Origin: Chryseobacterium sp. FH2
GTDB lineage: Bacteria; Bacteroidota; Bacteroidia; Flavobacteriales; Weeksellaceae
Assembly (NCBI RefSeq): GCF_001045455.1
Contig: NZ_LFNE01000002.1
Coordinates: 62,001-126,000, forward strand
Reading direction: 5' to 3'
Length of the DNA stretch: 64,000 bases
Below the pieces are notes generated by a model. It was not told the DNA's origin. It saw only the letters and a list, made by a program, of their open reading frames with translations, and did not search any database. A program made the translations under genes and the position numbers. Positions 34,424 to 42,130 of the stretch are shown here, piece by piece (position 1 is the stretch's first letter; each line of letters begins with the position of its first letter).

Positions 34424-35677
34424 ATGAATCCCGTAGATTTGGAATTGGTGAAGATCAAAAGACAATGGAAAAACGTGGTTTCAAAAAATGAAGAAAAACC
34501 CATGTTTATCTGTCTTGGAGAAAAACATGAGACGGATTTGTTCGACGGATTCATAAAATCCAGAATGTCTGATGATTATGATGGGGATGATGTTTATTTG
34601 ATTCATTATCAGGAATTTAATGGAAGTGATTCTTTCGGGCAATTATTATGGGAAGAATGGAAAGAGTTTTATGATGTTTTAGAAAAAAGTCATGAAAATA
34701 TTCCCGGATGGGAAATGAGATATATTGACGAAAAGCTTGATACAGATGCGTATAAAGCATTTTATCCTTTAATAGATTTAAAGAAAAAATTTCCTCATTT
34801 AAAAGATTCAAAAATCTATTTATACATCGCTCCTGTAAGAATTAGTAATGTAGAAGAGCTGTCGCTTTGGGTGAAAGAATGGTGTAAACTGTGTAAAAAA
34901 GCAGAAATTAATGATATTAAACTAGTTTGGGCAGAACATCACGAATATAAAACATTGCCTAGTAATTCTTTAGCTCACAGTTTCAGAGTGGAAGTAGACA
35001 TCCATCAGTTGATGCAGAACACTGCAGCCAATACAAACCGAAAGAAAAACAGTACTGATACAGATTTTCAACAGCAGATTCTGATTGCTAGTAATCATTT
35101 AAGCAAACAAAGATATAAAGAAGCCAAAAATTCATTAAAAACAGCGATAAAATTAGCTAAAGAACAAAAAAATAAAGAAGGAGAAATATCTGCTTATTTT
35201 ATGTTGTCTCAAACTTACATTGCTGATGGAGAGAAAGGTAAGGCTGAACAAGCGTTCCAAACGATATTTAGTGAAGTTGAACCCAATTCACCATTGGAAA
35301 TTCAGATGTATATGAACTATGGAAGTTATGTTTTGGGACATTCTAAAAAGCGCAAAGCAGAAGAAGCCTTTGAAAAAGCAGCCAATATCGCACAGCAAAT
35401 CGGAGAATATGCAATGGCAATCGAATGTTATCGAATAATAGGTACTTTGAATGATACAGTTCTTACCAGAAACAAACTGATAGAATATTTTGAAAAATGT
35501 ATTGAAATAGGAAGACAGCTGGAATCTGAAAAGCGGGATCAAAGCAGTTTACGGTTCGTAGCTTCATTATTAATGATAAAATACGAAGGTGACCAAGAAA
35601 AAAAGTCAGCTTTAGACAATGAAATGAAAAAATATTTTGGTGATGATTGGAAGGTAGAAGTAGAACAACCAAAATAG
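34424..35677 (+). CDS. TPR-containing protein, probable effector adaptor/chaperone
   Basis: This 417-residue protein has an N-terminal alpha/beta part (about 1-195: MFICLGEKHETDLFDGFI, EKSHENIPGWEMRYID) and TPR-type helical repeats from about 215 onward (ASNHLSKQRYKEAKNSLKTA; ISAYFMLSQTYIADGEKGKA; AEEAFEKAANIAQQIG). No signal peptide. It lies between vgrG2 and the Rhs toxin gene, with 5 and 22 base gaps. In other T6SS this slot is held by adaptors (DUF4123/Tap, DUF1795/Eag). This protein belongs to neither by eye, so it may be a Bacteroidota-specific loader; that is inference. Confidence 0.72.
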   Translation: MNPVDLELVKIKRQWKNVVSKNEEKPMFICLGEKHETDLFDGFIKSRMSDDYDGDDVYLIHYQEFNGSDSFGQLLWEEWKEFYDVLEKSHENIPGWEMRYIDEKLDTDAYKAFYPLIDLKKKFPHLKDSKIYLYIAPVRISNVEELSLWVKEWCKLCKKAEINDIKLVWAEHHEYKTLPSNSLAHSFRVEVDIHQLMQNTAANTNRKKNSTDTDFQQQILIASNHLSKQRYKEAKNSLKTAIKLAKEQKNKEGEISAYFMLSQTYIADGEKGKAEQAFQTIFSEVEPNSPLEIQMYMNYGSYVLGHSKKRKAEEAFEKAANIAQQIGEYAMAIECYRIIGTLNDTVLTRNKLIEYFEKCIEIGRQLESEKRDQSSLRFVASLLMIKYEGDQEKKSALDNEMKKYFGDDWKVEVEQPK

Positions 35678-35699
35678 GTGAATCCTCAAAAAAACTATC

Positions 35700-38600
35700 A
35701 TGGCAGATCAAAATAAAAACGGGATAAACAAAATAAAGGTTTCTAAACCCAATATGAATCCGGATCGTACAAAATCTATTTCTGCGGACGTCACTTCTGT
35801 GAGTTGGGAAAAAACCACACAAGGCTGGAAAAACGGAATAAAAAATAATGCTGAGTCTCTGAACCCTGTTTCTTTCGTGACATCATTTCAAAATGATGAT
35901 AAAAAATCAGGAGACAGTGGAGATTCAGGAATTTCTAATGTTACTGTGGAAGAATCTTCAGAAAGCAAGGTAAAACTTATCAAAGTTAAGACTCCTGCAA
36001 TTACTCCTACCGCAATACAGCATACAAGTAAGCATTTTGATATTGTATTGGCGATTGATATTCACTGGACGCTTATCCCGCCACCGCCATCATTTAATAT
36101 CATTCCGCTTCCGTTACCGCATCCTTTTATAGGAATTGTATTTGATGTTATGGATTATATCAGGTTTACAATTACGATTCCGAAATTTGTGAGAGATGCG
36201 TTTCCATCACTTCCCGAAAGTGTTCCGATGGGAGGTTCCATATTTGTTCATGGAAGACATAAAGCAACCACTACAACCTCTGTAATGGGCGTTGTCATTC
36301 CTTTTAAACACGTGACTTCTTTGATTCCCGTTTACATGATTCCTTTTCCACAGGAAGCCCCACATGAAGGGGAAGTGTATTATGGGGCTCAAACCGTTTT
36401 GGCCCAAGGAAGTAAAATGAGCGGAAACCAGCCACAACAGGTTTTAACATGTATGGGAATCCCTTTCGGGATGACAATGCTTCCTGCAATGCCAGATAAA
36501 CCGAAGAAAAACCCGCTTGCCTATTTTGCTTTTTATAATAATTTTTCCAGCATGTACATTCAGATTAATTCGGGAGGCCCTGTTTTGGTAGGAGGAGCTT
36601 TTGTTCCGCATGTTTACACACCGGGAGAGATGCTGATGCGTTTTGCGGGAATGTTTTTGATGAGAAGTCTTACGAAAAGCTTAGGAAAAGGTATCACTAA
36701 GTTTAATCACATGCTGCAACGTAAATTCGGACAGACAAATCCTGTTTCGAGAGCTTTGTGTAAAGTTGGTTTGGAACCAGTGAATTTTGCTTCCGGAGCT
36801 ATGTTTTTTGAATGGGATGATTTTGAAATTGAAGCCGGAACCTCTTTAAAATGGACAAATATCTGGCAAAGCGACAGACCTTATACACAAGGAGCACTTG
36901 GAAACGGAATCTTTAATTCTCATGACCTTTATATTGTTCCGGAAGATGATGTAGCAGCCTGGATTCATCCTGAAGAGCTTCAGCCAATGCCGATTCCTGT
37001 ACCTGAAATTGGTGAAACATTAACTTATTACAGAAGTCAGAAAATATGGCAGTATCGTCCTGATTATAATTTCTGGATCGTTCGTAAAGGAACAGATATT
37101 TATACTTATAAACGATTTAATCATCCTGTAGAGGGAGATATTTTTAAAGTTGTTCTCATTGAGTACGGAGACGGAACAGTGAGAGAATATGATTACCAGG
37201 ACAGAAATATTGTCTTGAAAAGCATTAAAGATGTAAAAAGCAGTTTCAGGATAGAAACAGAGATTCATCCTGAGCTCAAAAAAATTACAGAAGTTTATTA
37301 CTGTTATAAAAATCAGAGAGATCTGCAGGTTCGTTATGATTATGATGACCACGGAAATCTTACTCACGTTTGGGATATCCACAAAAAAGCTATCATTTTT
37401 GAATATGACGGGTTTAATCGTGTTGTTGGACGTACCAACAGAAACGGAATGAACTATCAATGGGAGTATGATAAAAAGGGTAGAGTGATTCATACCAGAG
37501 GTTCGGAAGGTTTCATGGAAGGACTTTTAAATTACAACGAGGAAGAAGGCTATACAGAAGTTATTTATCCGAGACAAAAGGATAAAACGGAAAGATATTA
37601 TTATGATGAAGATCTTTTGGTTTACAAACAAATAGATGGCGAAGGTGGAGAAACATGGTATGATTACACTTCTCACAACGAACTAAAAATGATTGGAACG
37701 CCGGAAGGCAGGGTTCAGGGATATACTTATGATGAAATGGGGAATATTTCGGTTTTCCATACACCTGACGGAGAAGAATATTATTATCAGTATAATGAGT
37801 TTGGGCAGGTTATCGCCAGATTTTCACCTTCAGGAACTTCCGAAATCTGGAATTATGATGATGAGGGAAGATTACTAAGCTATACAGATCCAATGGGGGA
37901 AATTATTTTCTATAAATATTTTAATGAAGATAAACTTCCTGAAAGCAGCATAAAACAGGAAATTGAGACTCATTATGAATATAATCAAAGAAAACAAATC
38001 ATAAAACTGACTAACAATACTGGCGCTGAACAATATTGGAAATATGATGACTATGGAAGACTGTTGGTTTTTAGTCCAAAACCCTTAAATAAAACGGTCT
38101 GGAAAAGAGATAAAATGGGAAGAATTGTTGAAGTGGAAGAACAGGGACAATTGCCTTTGAAACTTCGATATGATGCTTATGATCTTCCGGTGTATGCTAC
38201 AGACGGAAGAGCAGAATGGCTCATGAGCTATACCCCGATGGGAAGCCTGAAACGTCAGGTTCGCCGGAACGCTTTAACCTATAGAAAAGAGCAAACTCTG
38301 GTTTTTGGCTACAATGCTTATGAAAATTTGATGAGCATTACCAATGAAAAAGGAGAAGTCTATCATTTTGAAAGAAACAATAATAATGACGTTATCGGTG
38401 AAACAGGTTTTGACGGACAGAAAAAAATATTTAAAAGAGATAAAGACGGATTGGTAATTCAAACTCGGAATCCGAATGGAAAAAATATCTTCTACGAATA
38501 TGATTTGGCGGGAAGATTAACGCAGGTTCATTATCCTGATGCTACCTGGGAGGCTTATCAGTATGATTCTTCAGGAATGCTTATTAAAGCTGATAATGAA

Positions 38601-40466
38601 GATAGCAGTGTTTCGTTTCAAAGGAATAGTTTAGGATTGGTGACCCGCGAAAAGCAAGGCGAACATTCCATTAATTATGAATATGACCAGCAGGGAAATC
38701 TAATGGGTTTGCGAAGCAGTTTAGGAGCTGAAATTGATTATTCTTACAATAATTTGGGACAGCTTAAAAAAGTTAATGCTGCTACAAAAAATATTCAGGA
38801 ACCTTGGCAAATGAATCTGAGCATGGGTAAAAACGGTGAAAAACTTTCGCGCGAGATGACAGGCGGTGTTGAAAGTTCTTTTGAATTTGATCACATCGGA
38901 ATGCCGATAAGCCAGAAAGTTACAGTTAATAAAACTGATACTGTTTTTCATAAAGATTATCATTGGGCAGCCGGAAATAGGTTATTACAAATTTTAGATA
39001 AAGTTACAGGAGGAAGAAGCAGATTTGATTATGATGCTTTCGGAAGCTTGGTTGCTACAGAATATTCGAATGGTGAAATTCAGTATAAAAATCCTGATGA
39101 AGCAGGTTGTTTATATGAAAGTGCTAAACGAACAGACCGTATTTATGACAAAGGCGGAAAACTGATGCGTGATAAAAGCTGGTTTTATCATTATGACGAA
39201 GAAGGAAATTTACTGTTAAAAAGCAAACGACCAATAAATAATGTAAAATCAGATAACAAAGAAGAAGAAAATCAGATTCATCCTTACTATAAATCCATTG
39301 CAGCAGACTGGCTGAAAGAGGTGAAATTACCTGATATAAATATTCTACCTAACGTTTATGAAAGCTCCCCAACAGAAATTCAAAACCCTGAATGGGAGTC
39401 TGGAGACTGGGCTTATTCATGGAATATAAACGGAATGTTGGCAAAAGTAAAAAGACCGGACGGAAAAGAGGTCAGTTTTGGATATGATGCCCTTGGAAGA
39501 AGAATTTCAAAAATTGGAAACAAAAAAATAACTCGGTATATTTGGGATGGGAATGTTCTTTTGCATGAGTGGAGTTATGATATTGAAGAAGAATCGAAAA
39601 CTTTTGTTGATGACGACGGAAATGTAATTGCTCAAAAAGAACCTCTTAAAAATATTATTACCTGGGTTTACGAAGCAAGAAGTCATGTTCCGTGTGCTAA
39701 AATAATTAATAAAGAAAGATTTACAATTATTTCAGATTATATAGGAAGACCGATACAGTCTTATAATGAAAACGGAGAATTGTTTTGGAGTACAGGATAT
39801 GATATATTGGGCCAGCTTAAAAATTTAAAAGGAGATAGAAGTTTTATCCCTTTTAGACAGTTAGGTCAGTATGAAGATGAAGAACTAAACGGGCTTTATT
39901 ACAACCGCTTTCGATATTATGACAGTGGGCAGGGAAATTATATTTCTAAGGATCCAATAGGATTAAAAGGTGGAAACCCAACCGTATATGGCTATGTCTG
40001 GGATAATTTAACTCAATATGATCTTTACGGGCTTGATACATTTGTTCAGAGGCTGGGTAATTTTGGAGAAAATAAAGTAATTGATGGCCTAAAACAGAGT
40101 GGAAAATATGTTGATGGAGGTATATTTCAAGTTCAAAATGCATCCAACCATGGTATTGATATTGTTGGATTAAGACCTGATGGGAAATTCGATGTATTTG
40201 AAGTTAAAACCAATATTACAGGAAATGTAGGAAAACTTTCCGATAGACAGGCAAATCCTTCAGCCTTTATAAATGATGTGTTGAGTGATCAAAAAGCAGG
40301 AACCGGAACCTATGGAATATCTCCTCAGATGGCAGAAAGAATAAGATCCAATATTGGCGATAAATTCTTAGTGGATGTTTATGTAGGACGAGGTGAAAAA
40401 GGAAAATGGTTTGTTGAAAAAACAAGAATGTCTGATTGGGACGAAATAGGTAAATTATATCAATAA
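35700..40466 (+). CDS. Rhs-repeat T6SS effector with C-terminal PD-(D/E)XK-like nuclease
   Basis: This 1588-residue protein has an N-terminal hydrophobic, Pro-rich PAAR-like region (about 110-350; SVPMGGSIFVHGRHKATTT) and a DUF6531-like start of the shell (LEPVNFASGAMFFEWDDFEI). About 20 YD repeats follow (RYDYDDHGNLTHVWD; GYDALGRRISKIG). The Rhs core end is intact: RYYDSGQGNYISKDPIGLKGG, then QYDLYGLD near 1440. The variable tip (1445-1588) has NHGIDIVGLRPDGKFDVFEVKTN, a PD-(D/E)XK arrangement with Asp near 1486 and the EVK near 1500. DNA is the likely substrate. The cognate immunity gene follows after 23 bases. Confidence 0.88.
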   Translation: MADQNKNGINKIKVSKPNMNPDRTKSISADVTSVSWEKTTQGWKNGIKNNAESLNPVSFVTSFQNDDKKSGDSGDSGISNVTVEESSESKVKLIKVKTPAITPTAIQHTSKHFDIVLAIDIHWTLIPPPPSFNIIPLPLPHPFIGIVFDVMDYIRFTITIPKFVRDAFPSLPESVPMGGSIFVHGRHKATTTTSVMGVVIPFKHVTSLIPVYMIPFPQEAPHEGEVYYGAQTVLAQGSKMSGNQPQQVLTCMGIPFGMTMLPAMPDKPKKNPLAYFAFYNNFSSMYIQINSGGPVLVGGAFVPHVYTPGEMLMRFAGMFLMRSLTKSLGKGITKFNHMLQRKFGQTNPVSRALCKVGLEPVNFASGAMFFEWDDFEIEAGTSLKWTNIWQSDRPYTQGALGNGIFNSHDLYIVPEDDVAAWIHPEELQPMPIPVPEIGETLTYYRSQKIWQYRPDYNFWIVRKGTDIYTYKRFNHPVEGDIFKVVLIEYGDGTVREYDYQDRNIVLKSIKDVKSSFRIETEIHPELKKITEVYYCYKNQRDLQVRYDYDDHGNLTHVWDIHKKAIIFEYDGFNRVVGRTNRNGMNYQWEYDKKGRVIHTRGSEGFMEGLLNYNEEEGYTEVIYPRQKDKTERYYYDEDLLVYKQIDGEGGETWYDYTSHNELKMIGTPEGRVQGYTYDEMGNISVFHTPDGEEYYYQYNEFGQVIARFSPSGTSEIWNYDDEGRLLSYTDPMGEIIFYKYFNEDKLPESSIKQEIETHYEYNQRKQIIKLTNNTGAEQYWKYDDYGRLLVFSPKPLNKTVWKRDKMGRIVEVEEQGQLPLKLRYDAYDLPVYATDGRAEWLMSYTPMGSLKRQVRRNALTYRKEQTLVFGYNAYENLMSITNEKGEVYHFERNNNNDVIGETGFDGQKKIFKRDKDGLVIQTRNPNGKNIFYEYDLAGRLTQVHYPDATWEAYQYDSSGMLIKADNEDSSVSFQRNSLGLVTREKQGEHSINYEYDQQGNLMGLRSSLGAEIDYSYNNLGQLKKVNAATKNIQEPWQMNLSMGKNGEKLSREMTGGVESSFEFDHIGMPISQKVTVNKTDTVFHKDYHWAAGNRLLQILDKVTGGRSRFDYDAFGSLVATEYSNGEIQYKNPDEAGCLYESAKRTDRIYDKGGKLMRDKSWFYHYDEEGNLLLKSKRPINNVKSDNKEEENQIHPYYKSIAADWLKEVKLPDINILPNVYESSPTEIQNPEWESGDWAYSWNINGMLAKVKRPDGKEVSFGYDALGRRISKIGNKKITRYIWDGNVLLHEWSYDIEEESKTFVDDDGNVIAQKEPLKNIITWVYEARSHVPCAKIINKERFTIISDYIGRPIQSYNENGELFWSTGYDILGQLKNLKGDRSFIPFRQLGQYEDEELNGLYYNRFRYYDSGQGNYISKDPIGLKGGNPTVYGYVWDNLTQYDLYGLDTFVQRLGNFGENKVIDGLKQSGKYVDGGIFQVQNASNHGIDIVGLRPDGKFDVFEVKTNITGNVGKLSDRQANPSAFINDVLSDQKAGTGTYGISPQMAERIRSNIGDKFLVDVYVGRGEKGKWFVEKTRMSDWDEIGKLYQ

Positions 40467-40489
40467 TTTGTTAAATTTTTTAAACATAT

Positions 40490-41401
40490 ATGAATTATAA
40501 AAAATATTTAGATACTCAAATTAAAAAAACGGAATCAAATCTCAGCAGCAGATTAAAAAATAACGATTTTGATTTTTTTTATAATTGTATTCATGAGTTT
40601 ATCGAAGATGATAAGGAAGAGTTTGTTCAGGCTTTTACCGAATTTGGAATGCAGTTTGAGAATAAATATAATGTTTCAGGGATAATCCAGAAAATATTTT
40701 ACGAAAAGTCAGAAAGCGCAATAATTCAGTTTGTTAAAGACACTAATATTGAAAATTTTAAAAAATTAGCAAACTCTTACTATTGGCTCAATTTAGCTTT
40801 TATCAAAGGATTAAAAAATAAGCAGGATGTAAAAGGCGAGTTTTTTCAGGATACAGTTTTTGCATCGTTTCTAGCGTATTGTTTTTATCCGCAGGCATTG
40901 CAAAAAACATTGAATTATTTGGAAACTGAGTACGAGCAATCTTTAAAAGAAGAATCAGAAAAGATTTTACCTGAAAAGAGAAAGTATGATAAATATTATG
41001 GCTATGCTGATGTATTTCAATTGTTAAAAGAACTTCTTTCAAAAGAAGAAAATTATCCTTTCAACGAAATGATTGACGTACCGGTCGAATCTCACTATGA
41101 TTTTGCTATTAAAAATTACCTGAGCCAAGATATCAGTGTCGTAAACGAAGTATTGGAAAAACTAGCTCAGTTTCATATCAATAATCCGGGAGAATCATAT
41201 TTGGATACTTTTAACCATGATTGCTGGAAAAGTTTTCCCCTGGAAATGATAAGTATTTTAATCTGTAGAAAGCGGCAGGGATTGTCAAATGAAGGAATCA
41301 GTCATCCATTAATTCAACCTTATTTATCATTTATCTTTGAAGCAGAATCACTTCCACATGATGAACTGACAAAGAAATTAGAAGAGAAAATAATTGATTA
41401 A
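40490..41401 (+). CDS. Probable immunity protein of the Rhs nuclease (PoNi/DUF1911-like)
   Basis: This 303-residue soluble, acidic, all-helical protein starts MNYKKYLDTQIKKTESNL. It has ANSYYWLNLAFIKGL in the middle and a late segment WKSFPLEMISILICRKRQGL followed by HPLIQPYLSF. This order resembles DUF1910/DUF1911 immunity proteins (PoNi), which pair with PoNe PD-(D/E)XK nucleases. The resemblance is by eye and moderate. Cytoplasmic location fits protection from a nuclease, and the position right after the toxin tip supports the pairing. Confidence 0.72.
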   Translation: MNYKKYLDTQIKKTESNLSSRLKNNDFDFFYNCIHEFIEDDKEEFVQAFTEFGMQFENKYNVSGIIQKIFYEKSESAIIQFVKDTNIENFKKLANSYYWLNLAFIKGLKNKQDVKGEFFQDTVFASFLAYCFYPQALQKTLNYLETEYEQSLKEESEKILPEKRKYDKYYGYADVFQLLKELLSKEENYPFNEMIDVPVESHYDFAIKNYLSQDISVVNEVLEKLAQFHINNPGESYLDTFNHDCWKSFPLEMISILICRKRQGLSNEGISHPLIQPYLSFIFEAESLPHDELTKKLEEKIID

Positions 41402-41482
41402 AAAGTTAATAAATGTTATAAAAAAGCTTCCAAAAGAGAATTTTAGTATCTTTATATTGATAATAAAATTTAACTAAACAGT

Positions 41483-41833
41483 ATGGAAGCCTACAATTTT
41501 GAAACAACCATTAAACCTTTTTTCTGGGTAGCTTCAGAAAAAACTTTTTCAGTATGTTTAAATGCAGGAACGTATAAACCCGATATTTTCGATTGGAGAA
41601 AAGACGAGGGTTTTGAAGGAAACGGGTACGACTGGGTGTCTTTAGCGAAAGTTTTTGTAAATGAAAAAAGACCGGACATTGCCGAAGAGATAAAGTTTGA
41701 TCCTGAGGCAGATATGTTTTGTGCCTATTCTTCAAACCCCGAAAAATTAAAAGAGTTTGTTCTGGATTTTAAAAAGACCTGTGAAGATGAATTAGCTATT
41801 CAGGATTTATTTTCCAGAGCAGAATTGGATTAG
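41483..41833 (+). CDS. Imm51-like immunity protein
   Basis: This 116-residue protein matches the Imm51 pattern: an early FFWVASEKTFSVCLNAG strand, then DEGFEGNGYDWVSLAKVF (the GNGYDW motif), then IKFDPEADMFCAYSSNPEKL. Imm51 members neutralise polymorphic toxins in the cytoplasm. It has its own -7-like box (TATCTTTA, 41447-41454) and terminator (41852-41880). No second toxin tip is present here, so it is either a second guard for the Rhs toxin or an orphan gained against other strains. Confidence 0.78.
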   Translation: MEAYNFETTIKPFFWVASEKTFSVCLNAGTYKPDIFDWRKDEGFEGNGYDWVSLAKVFVNEKRPDIAEEIKFDPEADMFCAYSSNPEKLKEFVLDFKKTCEDELAIQDLFSRAELD

Positions 41834-41851
41834 AATTTCATTTAAAATACC

Positions 41852-41880
41852 AAAAGGCCTCTATATTGAGGTCTTTTTTT
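41852..41880 (+). terminator. Terminator of the Imm51-like gene
   Basis: AAAAGGCCTC and GAGGTCTTTT form a 10-bp stem (one G-T pair), 6-base loop, and T7 run. It closes the T6SS region. Confidence 0.85.
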
Positions 41881-41884
41881 GAAG

Positions 41885-42060
41885 CTATTTCCCGCTATTC
41901 ACTCATACTCCTCACGCCTGAACTTTCCAACATCAAAACCCTTCCATAAGCCAGCTCCTGTTGCGGGGTAACCGTTTCTATCGGGGCTAGGAAAACCACG
42001 TTGCTGAAAACCACCCCGTCAAAAATTCCAAAGGAATTTTTGACCCCTCTTTTGTCTGAT
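41885..42060. repeat. GC-richer noncoding block, likely a dispersed Flavobacteriia repeat
   Basis: This stretch is clearly richer in G and C than the surrounding intergenic DNA and has no coding frame. It contains the phrase GCGGGGTAACCGTTTCTATC near 41964 and a perfect 12-bp hairpin at 42018-42044 (GTCAAAAATTCC/GGAATTTTTGAC, 3-base loop) without a T-run. I recall similar blocks in several Flavobacteriia intergenic regions, but cannot check that here. It does not occur twice in this window. Confidence 0.45.
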
Positions 42061-42107
42061 TACGCCGAATCTTCCATTTCAAGACAAGAGAAAAAGATAA
42101 GAATTCA

Positions 42108-42115
42108 TATATTTG
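42108..42115 (+). promoter_or_regulatory. -7 box (TATATTTG) of polA
   Basis: TATATTTG fits TAnnTTTG and lies 15 bases before the chosen polA ATG at 42131. Its position also argues against the upstream in-frame start at 42113, which would lie inside the promoter. Confidence 0.55.
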
Positions 42116-42130
42116 TTCATTATAGAAAAT

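Noticed and set aside
35463..35822. 119-residue minus-strand frame across the TPR/Rhs junction
   Set aside because: It covers the end of one real gene and the start of another, has no recognisable domain, and its composition is that of an antisense frame.
42113..42130. Earlier start for polA
   Set aside because: The upstream start lies inside the TATATTTG promoter box; the ATG at 42131 gives the usual N-terminus.
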